Source of the DNA: Parietaria judaica
Lineage: Eukaryota > Streptophyta > Magnoliopsida > Rosales > Urticaceae
Assembly (NCBI GenBank): GCA_954871525.1
Contig: OX940861.1
Span: forward strand, 9,842,842-9,906,841
DNA length: 64,000 nt
Direction of reading: 5' to 3'
Part shown: positions 45,367 to 59,000 of the stretch, piece by piece
Layout of the letters: the number at the start of each line of letters is the position of its first letter
Numbering within the stretch: the stretch's first letter is position 1
The notes under the pieces: generated by a model
Database searches by the model: none
Seen by the model: the letters and a program-made list of their open reading frames with translations, nothing else
What the model was told of the DNA's origin: nothing
Translations under genes and position numbers: made by a program

Positions 45367-46190
45367 CCATGGTTTTAAATATCGCGGCATATCGTCGATA
45401 TATCCACGACATGCCTCTAAAATGAGATATGCGGTACGATATTCCAAATAAATCGCTGTCGTTTTCGGATTTATCGCGATATGTCCTTCGATTTTCAGTA
45501 AAAATATCTTTTTCGGTTAAGCCTAAAAAAGTGGATAAAGTGCTCGATTTTCCAAAAAAACCTAGTTTCAGAACCCTTTCCTAATTTGCTTGCTGATTTG
45601 GGGGAAATTAGTATTTTTAGGGTTTGTGGAATATTTTTAGGGGAAAATCGCAAGGTGTGTTCGAGATTTACGTTTTATGTTTAGGGTTTGTTAAATTTTC
45701 AACTTGTATGTTAAACTTGATGATTATCATTTGTTACGGTTTCGGACTATTATGTTCATATTTCTAGTTCGTACTCTATGTTTGTTGTTATGCTTGTATT
45801 TCGTACTTTAAGACTTTATTATGATGCCTATTTTATTGTTCTATGTTATGTTGACACTTGACATTATGTTATATTCTATGTTTGTGACTTTGTGTAATAT
45901 TATGTGTTTTCATAATATTATGATTTATGAATGTGTTTTATTTATTAAATAGGTAATTTAGAAACTATCTATCATATATATAAATATATGATTGAAATAC
46001 TTATAATATTTTCCGAAATATCCGTCGATATTTCGATCGGCAAGCGATATATCCGTGAAATAATGCGATATTATCGGCAAGCGATATATCTTTTTCTTCG
46101 GATTTATCCATCGGCATGCCCGTCGGCAAGCGATATATCCGTAAAATGGAGAGTGCGAAGCGATATCGATATCGATATTTAAAACCATGG
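45367..46190. mobile_element. TIR element, CCATGGTT ends, perfect 6-bp duplication
   Basis: An 18-bp perfect terminal inverted repeat CCATGGTTTTAAATATCG; TCAGTA flanks both ends (45361-45366 and 46191-46196). Both arms are packed with TATCG/CGATA and GGCAAGCGATATATC motifs. The AT-rich 500-bp core has no gene. Confidence 0.75.
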
Positions 46191-46196
46191 TCAGTA

Positions 46197-48811
46197 CTAA
46201 TATTAGTGTTTATAGCACCCGCCACTACCGTAGTATAACTAGTGTATGTTTCAAAAAAAAAAATTGCGTCGCACATGTATTAAATCATTTCAAAATTATT
46301 TATTAAATATAATAGGAATTAGGACATTAATATGTGTTTTGGAATTTTTTATAAGTAATTTCAGTTTAGTTTACAACACTAAATATTGAATTATTATAGT
46401 AACCAATTATTCATGTATAAATTGGCTAATTATATAATCATCTCTGCCAATATTTAAGGACATATATGTTTTTAAAAATATAATTGATGGGAGGGTGAAT
46501 GAATATAAAAGAAAATGAGATCACACTCTTTTGCGTGTTGGAGAACACATTAATCATTCATCAACTAACACCTAAAAAATAAAGAATCAATCAAATTAAT
46601 TATATAAATATCAAAGTCAACACAAGAAGTAGCATTTCGACTATAGATATATCATCCGAACGCGTCGTATTGCTTAAGAGTGAAAAACAACTCCCCACAT
46701 TCACACCTCAATTATGAAATTCACGACTAAATATTATTTCTATTTTCTTTATTTTTTCATTTTATATCACGTAATTCAAACAAGCTTTATCATAGCAGAC
46801 ACCCACCTAAAATTGAAGCGAAAGCAACTTGAATTATTATTATTTTTTTAATTTTTTTAACCCTCTTTTTGTTCTCACTAGTGGGTAACTGTGTAGACCA
46901 TATAGGGTGAGAGGTTTTTTTTTTTTTTTTTGAGTGGATAGATTCTATGAACACTATAACATGCACTAATGTTGGTTGCCCAACAATAACCCACTTGATA
47001 AAGTCTTTGATTAACCTTATTGTCGGCTAACTAATTCTATTCCCAAGAAAAGCCAGCTCTTTGTAGTTGTAGCCATGAAAATATGAAAGACAACAAGTGA
47101 CTAAACAACCTGACCTTAATTATGTATTGCTTATATATATTTATTCAAGTGGAATAGTGATTTGTACGTGTTTATATAGTAAAGGAGAGTAGTGACATCT
47201 AAACAGCAAAATAAATATGTAAGTTATATTCATATTGGGTTATTCGACCTTGCATAAGTACCCAACTTCTTGGCAAAAAGTTGTGCTATTTTCTGTACAC
47301 GTCCTTTGACATGCCAAAGTTGTAAATATCCTTCCTAGAAGCTTCTCGAGGCAATGTTAAATTTTTTATGTTTTGTTTGACTACGTGACTGTACGGTTTG
47401 ACTTTCATAGAAGAGTTCTAACTTGGTGGGCATAGACTCGTAGTAGATGGATTAGAAGATGAATAAGTAATTGGTCAAAAGTCAAACAGAGACTTCAATT
47501 TCTAACTTGTCTATATATGACGAGATTGTGAGCAATGCATGAGATATTATTAGGGTTTATACATAATTATCCGTATAACTACACCCATCTACCCTTTTAA
47601 TACGCCAATATAATTGTCACACCTAGTTACTATTATACCTCATAGGTAAATTATGGTTGGATTGGTTCACTATTAGGTTTGTTAGTGCTTTGATTTGACT
47701 GCTTGGTTGAATATTGATGACTGTGCTCACTTATTTTACAAATAAATAAAATTAATTTATAATTCTTTTTAATGTTATTGAAAATCTCTTCGACTATATG
47801 TAGTCATATATGATTGCACAATATCGATAACAACCGATCGGATGTACGAGATTGCACTATAAAAATCGTTATCTATGTGAAATATTATGAAGTTTCACTT
47901 TAATTTTTAATTTTTTTTTGTTAAGTCTTCTTGTTTTTCTTTTATTTATTTTAAGTAGGGACTTAACAATAGTCATATATACTTAGTGAATGATGATAGG
48001 AACCATCGATTTCAAATATCTTTAGTCTGGCCATTACCTAATAAAGTTATTTGAAGTATGTAATATGTTAATTATATATAATGTAAATTTGTGCATAAAT
48101 AGTGAGAAATGTATGTGCATATTTACACTCGCTTTCACTACTGAGTTGGAGATCATATTAGCCCAACACTCGTGGTCTGGCGTGACTTACTGCATAATGT
48201 ATGTATGTATGTATTTATATATATATGTATGTATATACTCCAATAAAATGTGGCTAAAGAAAAACCAGCATCACTTTTTCTCAGTGGAAAGCAACAAAAA
48301 AATGCACTTTTTAATTCATTCAAAAAATATACTTTTTAATTTTATTTTATTTTCGTGGCAAAGTTTATACCAATCACAAATTCATCTTAATCTCTATATA
48401 TGGTTATTACTATAGTCTATACTCTATACAATACAGTGGAATGGAATGGACCACTAACAATTCATATTACGACAATATCATAGTTTTGAATAAAACACAA
48501 CGGAATAGCGAAGTAGAGAGTGAAGTGATCAAATCAAGTTCATGCTCTGCATGCCACGTGGAACCACTTGTCACCAATCACTTGAAGCGCCGATTCTCCA
48601 ATTTTTGGTTCATCCATTTTATTGTTATGCTCTATAATAACGATCATCCAATCAATTCCAACAACACAAGAAGACAAAAGTGGAAGATCAGACAAAAGAT
48701 AAGTGGCTGAATTGAACTAAAAGTTGATGGACAACATTTGCCACGTGTTGCACAAGTTTAAGTTCCCGAAACCAGTCTAAATTGAAATAAAGATGCACAT
48801 CATTTCCTGAC
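46197..48811. other. AT-rich intergenic region
   Basis: No supported gene. Poly-T at about 46916-46932; short ORFs at 48065-48415 and 48441-48710 lack family features. Two G-box-like CCACGTGG/CCACGTGT motifs at about 48555 and 48741 are isolated. Confidence 0.5.
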
Positions 48812-48861
48812 ATAAACCAATTTACTTTTTTTTTTTTTTGAAAGTATAAACCAATTTACTT
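48812..48861 (-). mobile_element. Tail-only retroposition scar
   Basis: A perfect 16-bp direct repeat ATAAACCAATTTACTT (48812-48827 and 48846-48861) flanks only a poly-T tract plus a few bases. This looks like a target duplication around an insertion that kept little beyond its poly(A) tail. Confidence 0.5.
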
Positions 48862-48889
48862 AGAATAATCATCCTATTCCTATGGGCTA

Positions 48890-49260
48890 CATTCGGGTCT
48901 TGACGGGTAGGGTTGCAGATAAGTGGCGACTTGTAAGGGTTCACGCAAATAGTGGTAGAACTGAGCAGCAAGATTTATTTGCTAAGTGGCGACAACCGAC
49001 TGTCAATTGGTTTAAGATCAATGTTGATGCATTTTTACCTTTAGACGAATCATGATTTTGAATGCATTGTGAGAGTTTCCGAAGGCCATTTTATTATGGC
49101 AAGAATTGGTTTTCAACGTAGAAATATCTCTATTTGCAAAGTTGAAGCCCTAAGCCTCAAAGAAGCTTTTTCTTAGATCTAGCCGAAAAACTTAGATTGT
49201 TGTTGGTTTGAGTCAGACTCTCAGGTTCTTGTTAATAGTCTCTCTTTTGGGATCGGGTTA
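48890..49260 (+). pseudogene. LINE RNase H-domain remnant
   Basis: Plus-strand pieces AKWRQPTVNWFKINVDAF, then after a frame change RNISICKVEALSLKEAF and CWFESDSQVLVNSL match the plant LINE-type RNase H in order. Stops and frameshifts are present. It is diverged from the 13.7/16.1-kb family. Confidence 0.65.
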
Positions 49261-49299
49261 TCAGACTTTCATGTGTTAGTCATTATTGTTTAGAGTTGT

Positions 49300-51043
49300 C
49301 AAAATTTTTCCTAAGTGCATTTTGATTTTATTTTGAGACCTCGCGAATACCGTTGCTCGTAACTTATGTAGAATAACATATTCTTTGTATGATTGATTAG
49401 AGTAGATTGATACTCTTCTCAAGTCTGGCCCAAGCACTGGACAGCTTGGGCCACTGCTCAAGGCCCCCATATTATACATGCCTCTGAATTGAAATATGAT
49501 GAATGAATATCTATTGTTATTTTTGTAATAGGCCTTGCGAGCAACATTTTTCTTTACTAGGCCATTTACACAAAATAGCTCATTCTTTAGTACAAGACTA
49601 CAAATTGTGGACAGGATGGCCCCACTCTCTAATATTTAATTGGTTAACCTTTTTTTGTCTGCCATACTATAGAAACTTATATTTTAATATTTCTTTCATT
49701 TCCCTTACTTGTGTTCAATAATTTGTGTTAATCCACTTATTCCCAATAAATTAGCGAAAAATTAAGAGGAAAATTTAGTAGAAACGATATGTTTTCTTAT
49801 TTAAAATATATTGTCTTATTAATATATGGAATTTATCATTTTACTTTATATTTTTAAAATAAATATATATACCTTTGCATTATTCTAATTTTCACAAATT
49901 TAGAATTGCATCTTAGAATAATTTTAGAATTTACCTTTATATATCATCTATCTTTTAAAAGCTAAAATATTATTAATGATAAATTTAATAATTTTATTTT
50001 TCTTGTGAAATTAAATTACACTTAAAGGTACATTTTAATTTTAAAGTAGATTACACTTAAAGGTACATTTTAATTATAAAGTATTACACTTAGAAGGAAC
50101 AACGAGCGCTTTTGTACAATAATGTAAAAAAAATACGATATAAAAACAAATCTTTTTATATATTATGTTTAAAAAGGGCCTTGTATTTATTTTTCGCCCA
50201 AGGCTTCAAAAATTATTGGGCCGGACCTGACTCCTCATGTTTGTATTTGATATTCTCTTTGGCTGATGCCTAATATTACGATTGATTTAAAAAATAAAAA
50301 AATACACATCATTTCTTACATTTTTACATCAATGCTGTATATGTTCCTCAACATAATATAATTGCTTAATTTCAAACATTTTCCTGAAAATCAATTAGTA
50401 TAGCCCAATTTTTAAAAAATTATACAAACCAACCCCACCTTGAAACTCAAGCCAAGCCAAGCCACCCTCACACCAAAGCCCAACCCCCTTTAATGTGTGT
50501 TTATATTTTAGGGAGTTTGTCAAGAAAACATTTGTAAAAATATCATATATTATGTGGTTTATTTAAATTTATGTTCAAAATAGCAAATGTTTGGATTTAT
50601 TACTTTGTTACAATTGTGAAAGAAAGTGGATCTCATTTTGAAGACCGTGAATCATAGATGGGAAGAAGTATCGAACAAATACGAAAGTGAACTCGTCAAT
50701 TTTTTTTTTAAACCACCCCGTCTCTGAATCCTGGTTCCGCCACTTTACTTGCAACAAGAAAAATTTAAGGATTTTATTATTTTTATCGAAGTAATCTATT
50801 TGTGATTAGCAAACTCGGTTTTTTTTATTATCTTAATTGCATATATTTTAATACAGTCGTTAGTCACACTTATGTTTTTGGTTAATCAATCACTAATCTA
50901 TTGACAAAAAAAAAAAAAAAAACGCTTAAGAGGAGCAAAATAATATATGGGCTCAAATTAAGTGCACAGAACGTTAAAGCCCCATTTCACGTAAAAGAAA
51001 TCATCATTATTTTTCAGGATGCAAATAAAATATAAACCGGTAG
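49300..51043. other. AT-rich intergenic region
   Basis: No gene. A near-duplicate TTACACTTAAAGGTACATTTTAAT occurs at about 50015 and 50051. At about 50720-50738 the end CCTGGTTCCGCCACTT resembles a hAT-MITE terminus like that at 18.4 kb, without a visible partner. Confidence 0.5.
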
Positions 51044-51049
51044 TACATA

Positions 51050-52567
51050 CCAAGGTTCGACTTATCGTGGATAATCGACGATTATCGGTCTTACCGATGT
51101 TTACCGATAAATAATCCACAACACTAGTTATCGTTTTGGTAACTTATCCGATAATCGAGATAATCAATAAATCCTTTTCCAATGGATTATCATTTTTTGC
51201 AGTGTAAAATTGAGGGACTTTTCGGTGCAATTAAAAAAATATTTGGCAAAAGTTTGCAAAGTTTTGATTTAAGCGTTTTTCTCCAAAAAATTTCAAATTT
51301 GTGCGAACTTTTTGGTAAATTTAGGAGTTATAATCATAGATATGTATGAATCATGCATTTTTTCTTTGATATTTACTCATTTTTACGATTCTTAGAAGAT
51401 TTACATGAGTTCAAAACTAAAGAGTTAGTTGTTCGCATATGAGTTATATTCTTCAATGGGTAAAGATTAGTACTTTTGTGATTTTGAGTTGTTTTTTTGC
51501 ATTCTTATGAATATATATTGATGAAAACTTGTTTTGATGACTTAGTTTGTAATTATTTTGTTAGATTTAGAGGAAATTCGGATTTGTATGCTTGTTAGGC
51601 AAAAGTATACAAAGTTTTGAATTTTTAAATTTGCTCAAAATATAGATTTTTTTTTATGATTTATTGTTTGTATATGCTTTAAAATATTGTAGTTATTATT
51701 TAGTAAGAAATATGTGTTTGTTGGTGAATTTTTTAGGCAGATTTGATGATAATTCGGCTTTCCTCATAATTGCGGCAAAAGTATTTGAAGTTGATCTTTT
51801 TGTGATTTGTGAAGTATTCTACTCATTTTTTTTGGGTATTTTCATTCATTAAATATTTTTTGAAACATTAATCTGAGTTTTTGGTGTAATTTATTTCAGA
51901 TTTGACGATAATTCGGCTATTCACATAATTGCGGCAAAAGTCTTCCAAGTTTATCTTCTTCTGATTTCTCCGGTAATCTACAGACTTTTCTTGCTGTTAG
52001 CTTTCATTAAATATTTATTCCTACAATAATGTGAAATTTTGGTGGAATTTAATTTGTATTTTGAGGTAAAATGGTTTTTTCCGGCAAAAGTACCTAAAGT
52101 TTGCATTCTCTATATTTTTTGGAACACATATCTGAACATGCATATGGAAGCAAGTGGTGCCACCGGTGTTATGGAAGCCCACAGGAGATCGTCGTTTTTC
52201 TAAGGTCCGAAAAGTCGGTTTGAGTTTGAGTATTATCTACCATTCTACCTATTACCTATCTATTATGTGTATGAGTTGTTGGACTATGTGTTTGATACAT
52301 TTGTGAGACTATGTTTTATTGGTGTTATAGGACTATCTGTTTATGACTTTATCTTCATATGTTTGTATGATATTATAAAAATATTTTGTAAGTTTTCCGT
52401 CGATAAGTATCGAAAAGTGTCGATAATCCGTCGATAATCCTCGATAAGTATCAGTAATCAGTAAGCTACAGTATTATTAGTTTTCCGTCGATAATCCGGT
52501 AATCCGTTGATTAATCCGTCGATAACGGCAAGCGATTTATCGGTTATCTTGATAAGTTGAACCTTGG
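51050..52567. mobile_element. TIR element of the CCAAGGTT family with internal repeats
   Basis: Ends CCAAGGTTCGACTTATC and GATAAGTTGAACCTTGG match at 16 of 17. Flanks TACATA (51044-51049) and TCCATA (52568-52573) match 5 of 6. Arms are dense in GATAATC/CGATAA. The core has four to five degenerate repeats marked by GGCAAAAGT at about 51247, 51597, 51773, 51933 and 52081. Confidence 0.7.
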
Positions 52568-52673
52568 TCCATACTACAGCAGTACATAGTATATAATTTT
52601 GAAAAATATCCAAAAACTGAAGTTTAAGAAAAGTCTCAGTACGCCAAATTATTTCCTGAGTAAGGGAGAACAA

Positions 52674-52675
<2 letters not shown>

Positions 52676-52737
<62 letters not shown>
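52676..52737. repeat. (AT)n microsatellite
   Basis: About 30 AT units; the minus-strand ORF over it is an artefact. Confidence 0.97.
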
Positions 52738-52739
<2 letters not shown>

Positions 52740-52741
<2 letters not shown>

Positions 52742-53410
52742 GATAGTTTTGAAGGTATGACATGGCACAATACAATCTAAGCCATTCTTATTTTCTAATT
52801 TTTCTGATTTTCTAAAAAAAAATTAGTAACCTTCATGCTAATTGTGAGTAAACGCCTCCTCTTGAGTCTTGATGACACTAAATGTCATGTAACATGTATG
52901 ACATTAATAGAAATAAAGAAAAAAAATCATATTCATATCTAAACGTACGTTTTTTTTTTGGCAATAACACACATCCTTTCATTTCTCCATAATGCCCATC
53001 ATTTTTATCATTAGTGTTTGGACTTTTAAGTTTCCTATATAATATATTTTGTCTTGGAGTTATATTTGGTGAAATCTATAATGATGCTAATGTGGTAAAA
53101 CATGATCGTAAGCCAATTATTATTATTGATTGAGGTTAAGACATTATGCTCTGCTTACATCTGTGTTCTTGGTATTTCGTCAATTCCAGCGGTCGAGTAC
53201 ACTCATTTTCTCTTGGAATTCCTAGGATGTTGTTTATCATATTTAGGTATTTTTTCACTTACAATTGGTATTTATCGTCAATTATATCATTTTTTGTTAA
53301 AGAATTGGTTTTGGAATTGTTAAAAGGAAGTTGTAATATTTTGCACCGTGATAATATCTTATTAGAGCAAAGCGTGATTATTTTTTCTCTCAATTAGAAA
53401 TAGATTGAAA

Positions 53411-53458
<48 letters not shown>

Positions 53459-53846
53459 TAATTTAAATTCAGTGCCCTATCATTAAATATAACTCACATG
53501 AAGTAGTATTATCCAAATTCATGAAGTAACCTTAATATGTGAATATTTTATTTTATCCAAGCTTGAATCTCAATAACCTTAGAAAACGATGCTAAGATGC
53601 TTTTGATAATTTTTTATTTTTTATTTTTATGGCCGAAGATTTAAATTTTGTAGGTTATTCTTTCCAGTTTTAGATTTCCAGTGCAATACAATCAAAGAAT
53701 TGAGAATTTGATTTTTATCTATTTTTTCTACGTAATATGCAGTTATTGTTTCTTCGGGTCGTTTGCTCATACACAACATATTTTTTTAAAGGTAAACACA
53801 ACAAATTTAATTATCTATATACTGTTTTCTGACTTTTTTTATGTTG
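52740..53846. other. AT-rich intergenic region
   Basis: No supported gene; (TA)n at 53415-53456. ORFs at 53102-53397 are Leu/Phe-rich translations of AT-rich DNA. Confidence 0.55.
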
Positions 53847-53851
53847 GTAAT

Positions 53852-54631
53852 TGTTAAGGTCGGATTTGGTCAAATCCATCCTCAACACAACTCGTGTCGT
53901 TTGGTCCATAAACGACATGAGGGGAGGCGAGGAAGTTCGTCACCCGAGGGGGATTATTCCCGATGAGGAACATCCCCGAGGAAGGGTACCCCCGAGGAGG
54001 TTCATCCACGAGGAGACGCAGCCACGCGAGCAAGCAAGTTGCGATGAAGCGTCCCATCACACCCGACGAGGAACTTCGTCATGATGATGGTGCAGGGTCG
54101 AATGACCCTTGACGAGACGTGCATTTAATGAAGCCGACCTACTCACTCTATGAGAGCATCGGCGACGAAGGCCTGCAGAGCCGAACGACGGCTGACGAGA
54201 TGCGCATTTAATGCGGCGCACCTACCCATAACGGCAGCGTGCTCGGAAGTGACATAAAGTAAAGATTAACCATGCTGCCCTCAAATCACGCCAGAGAGTG
54301 AATAATTAAAAGGAAAAAAGGCGGGAAAGATGCGAGGGGAAGGCATTGTAAACTCTATAAAAGGCAAGATAAGCCTCATTTGTAAAGGTTGAAAAAAATA
54401 GAGAAAAGAGGCCCGGAAAGAGAGAAAGAAATCTTGTAATAGAAAAGGCTAAGGAAACATAGAAAACTTTATGCTCATGATCCTTCATCTGTCCAGCTAT
54501 TCAACGGAAGAAAACCGAGCTCATTTCGGAAAATATAATAAAACAGAGATATTCATCAATTATTGTTGTTTGTTTGTTATTTGGTGATTATCTTTGTGAC
54601 TAGAAAAGGGTGGTGAAAATCGCCCTCTACA
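53852..54631 (+). mobile_element. Solo LTR related to the complete Tat element
   Basis: Starts TGTTAAGGTCGGATTTGGTC and ends AAAATCGCCCTCTACA, nearly as in the complete element. It is flanked by a perfect GTAAT duplication (53847-53851 and 54632-54636). At 780 bp it is shorter, with only one divergent copy of the CCCGAGG repeat region. TATAAAA at about 54356. It represents an older or sister family reduced by LTR-LTR recombination. Confidence 0.9.
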
Positions 54632-54636
54632 GTAAT

Positions 54637-55503
54637 CCTGTAAATACTGCTTTTTTTTATACTTCAAAGCCCTACTTAACATTATATTTATAAAAAGTAA
54701 AAAAGAATCGTGGTTATTATTCCACCTTTCTTCTTATTTGGTAGAATTGTGGTTGAAAATAAGTTTTTTTTTTTTTTTAATCTTTTTATTCATGAAATTA
54801 CAGATAGTAAAATGATACAACCTTAGTTATTTTAAACTTTCATGTATTAAACTTTCATAAGTACAACCAAAATATGTCTCCGGCCAGTTTTGGTTTGTTA
54901 TTTTTAATCCAAATTAAAGATATGTGTTTCTATTGAATTTTTATAGCCAATAAATACATGTCATTGTAAGATGATAGAATCTCAATAGCTCTTTTTTCTC
55001 TCCGTTTTATTGCAAAATGATACAATCTCAATAGTACGTTCTTTGTATTCTTCTTTTATATTGAGTTCGTTCTATTGTGTTTAACTCTTCTTGAGTAAGT
55101 TGTTCACGGGATATCAATGATGTCGTACACTCACAATTTCTCTTTAATATCGTTTTAATGTTTTTGGTATTATTTATTTTGTTAAATATTGTTTCTTTAT
55201 TGTTTAAAATATACATTTTAAAATTTGAGCAGGGACATTTTTGGGATATCAACCAAGAACAAGCCACAAATATAACGATTAAGACCTTATTAGCTATAGA
55301 TTCATCCAGTACATGGCTATAATTATATCTATAACATTTCCCTGTAGCCATAAAAAAATACTATTAAAACCGTTTATCAAGAAAGCTCTGTTTTTCTTAA
55401 TTTGATGTTTAGATGTGTATGTATACTTATAGCATATTATATGGACTTGGCTAAATAAGTTAAATATTTTATAGATTTTAGATTTTTTTTAAGTTTCCTT
55501 CCA
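54637..55503. other. AT-rich intergenic region
   Basis: No gene or recognised repeat; the minus-strand ORF at 55028-55351 shows no family features. Confidence 0.5.
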
Positions 55504-55511
55504 CTTGGAAC

Positions 55512-56062
55512 TAGGGGTGGCAATTTGGGGCCAGACACGAAACACGAAACGTTTACGACACGATTTAAACGGGTCTGGGTCTACCATAAATGGATCTGGG
55601 TCCAACCGTGTCTAACACGATTAACACGATTAAATAACGGGTAAACACGGCACGAACACAATGAGACCCAATTGGACAAGATTAAGAAGCAACAAGTTAC
55701 ATTATATATATATGTGTTATAAGAGTTTTAATACTTATTATATATGACATTTATGTTTTGATTACGTCGTACAATTGATGAACATACAAATTTTCTGGTA
55801 AATTTTAAAATCTTAAGTAATATAATTAGATAAATTAAGTTAAATGAGTATAAATTGAATTAATTTATTATTTTAAAATACATTAATTTGTTAAATGGGT
55901 TAAACGGGTAGACACAATAAACACGGTATTTAAATGGGGTGGGTCTAGGTCTAATCTTCTAACATGATTAATAAATGGGGCGGGTCTGGGTCTAGATAAA
56001 ATAAATAAAAAACGATTAAGACCCGGCACGAACACGACACGAAACCTGAATTGCCACCCTTA
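55512..56062. mobile_element. hAT-like non-autonomous element
   Basis: Ends TAGGGGTGGCAAT and ATTGCCACCCTTA match at 12 of 13; a perfect 8-bp duplication CTTGGAAC flanks it (55504-55511 and 56063-56070). Arms carry GGGTCTGGGTCT and CACGAACACGACACG motifs. No transposase. Confidence 0.8.
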
Positions 56063-56070
56063 CTTGGAAC

Positions 56071-59000
56071 TTTCAATTCGTACAATGTGATTACACATAT
56101 CCTTTGAGAGATCAATATTTTTATTCAAAGCTATGAGTAATATTGTCTCACCAAAATTAACTTGATGTTGTATTTTCACTTTTCCAGTTCTATAGAATTA
56201 TGGCTAAACTCTACGTCCTGCTATTTAAATCATTAATCAAGAGAGTTAGATGTGTTTGTATAGTATATTTATACGGACTTGGCTACTTAAACTTCAGTAT
56301 TCATCTCAAAATTCTATATAAAATTTTATTTCAGGAGGCACAGTTAAAATAGAAACAAAGTTAAAGGTCTGTCATATTTCATGGAAAGTTTACATTGCTA
56401 AAAAAATTAAGTAAATGTTATAAGTTTTTTTCTGAATGAAAGTCTTTCGATTACATTACACGATTATAACATATTTTTCTTTTCTTCATTTAACACATAA
56501 TAGTTTTATACCACCACGCTTCGCGCGGTAACACATAATGATTCTAATTACATATTAATTAGATGACTTTGTTTGATATATCAACCCTTTTTTTAGTGTC
56601 AGAAATTTTATCATAAATAAATTTATTTTAATTAAAATTTAATACGTAATTGAACGGCCCTACCCGCTCAATTATTTACCTTTTTGGGAGAATTATTCTA
56701 ACCATAAATTGTCATTTGACTTTTTTATTATGAAAAATATGCTATGAAATTATTTTTGTTATTTTAAAATAAATATGTTTATATTTAATAAAAATATAAA
56801 CACTAATATTAACCAAAATATTCAACAATTGTTAAGTTCAATCGATCAAAGCTTTCGTTTCAAAGCACAATGTAAATAATAATATTGAATAATATCATCA
56901 TATATTAATCAAATTTTCTAAATGTATATGCTCATATCCCCATTTTTTAGAGCGAAGTACATTAGGATCATTAGATTAAAATTTATTGATGCTTTCAACC
57001 ACATTTACATGTGTTACATTCACAATCGCGTTAAGCGCGGGTAATCCCCTATTAAATAAATAAATAGGCAATGAGAAAAACAAAGGAACTGAAGCTCTAC
57101 TTAGTATTTAGTAATCCTCACAAAGAACTATTGAATAATATATTTAAATAATACTTAAAAATAAAAAAGAAAAGGTGGCGAATTATACTTTACAATCAAA
57201 TGATATTAATTTCTTAGTTTTGTTGTTCCCCTTTCTTTAATAATAATTTTTTTTACTAAATTAATTTACTCCCTGAATTCCTGAAAGTTTTCGGTCTAGT
57301 CTGATAAAGCATGAATAGTGTCATGCATGTTGCAAAAGGGCACATGAAAATCTGCATGTGTGCTTTTTCATGCTGATGAAAATTATATGTTCCATGTTTT
57401 TTTCTTGGAAATTGTTTGCTCTTGCACGTATAGTTCATACTTGGAATGTTTTGCTTTTGATTTCCATATATATACACATGAAATATATTCTCTAGGACTA
57501 GGGCAAATATTAGACTTTACAGCGTTTATTTAGGGCAAATAGGGTTAGGGAAAATTGATTGATCATTTTACACCTACGATCTTCATGTATGTAAGTATTC
57601 CTTTTTCGTTGTAACAAAGTATTTTTTTTTATCTCTCTCAAATAATCTTAAAATCTAGGCATTGATTTGAGCACACTTGTTCAGTTGTAAACGCAGAGCA
57701 AAAGCGTGAAAAGAGAGTTAACAATCACCAAGAACTCTAATAGAGAATAGTAAAGACGATTGCAAGCGAGAAATAAACGTACCTCTCATATATTTTCATT
57801 GATTTCGTTTTCATTGATCCACATTGCCCGAGCCTAAATTTGCTCGACCTTTGGAAGCCTCGTCTAGACCCCAAAACAAGCTAGATAAACTAAAATGTGC
57901 ATAAGTGCATATCATAAAATTAATTCAATAGCGAGGGCGAGCGTAATTTAGCTAGTTGAGCCGGTTCAACATGAAATCTACCGATTTTATGAAAATTTTC
58001 AACACGCCGGTCCCACGTGTCCCTTAATTCTACACCCTTTAGAAATGTCTAATCAATTTAAAGGAAATAAACAATAACAATCTGACTCACTAGACCATAT
58101 ATGAATGATCATCTCATCTCAAGTATAAAAGGTGTGACAAAACATCGGTAGAACCAACAAACATTGGAGTAGAAACCTAACTTTAATCCTTAAAATCCAC
58201 AATGCTCTTTATTTTCACATTCACACAATGCTATTTTTGTCCATTTTTTTAATTGATTGATGATACGAAGCCCATTGGAGGCAGGCAAAGACTGAAAAAA
58301 ATTATTAAACTATTATTAAAAAGTCCAAATCGAAGGAAATGGTCATCCAAATGGGGCTCGCAATCCACTTTGCCTTTCTCCGCAGTGCCCAAGAAACAAG
58401 AGAAGAAGCATTTGGTTGCGAAATCGGAGGTTGGGAGAGTTTAAACGGCTGAGATCGGCAAGGAGGGAGATCCGACGGTGGGAGATGAGTTTGGGGAAGG
58501 AACGAAGAGGTCGCGGAAACACGGAGCCGCTCTCGCCCAGAGTTTGGAAGATATTTGCTTCCCCTATCTGTGGGCCCCCACTCATGTCCCACCGTCAAAA
58601 CAATTGCCTTTTCTATTTTATTTATTCTTTTATATAATAAGAAAAGTATTTGGTACAAATGTGTCATAAGCTTTCTTCTTTAGTGCATTCTCCTCCCTGG
58701 ATTATATTTTGTGTCACTATAGCCCCTTAGTTTTCTTCAAAGTAGCATTGGTATCCGCTAAATATTTAAATTGACAAAATCCTTTATGTAGTTGAATTCT
58801 ATATTTTTGATCTTTTGTATGTTTTTTCTTTTCATCTTGCGGAGAAAGAAGAATAACTCGTTATTTTATTTTATTATGATAATAATATGTCAATATTGTA
58901 CTTCTTTTTATAAGACAAGTAATCTTAATCGTCGAAAATGGTAGCCCACTTAAACTTTGGATTCGAACTAATGAACTTGCGTGAAACCCTTACAGAAATT

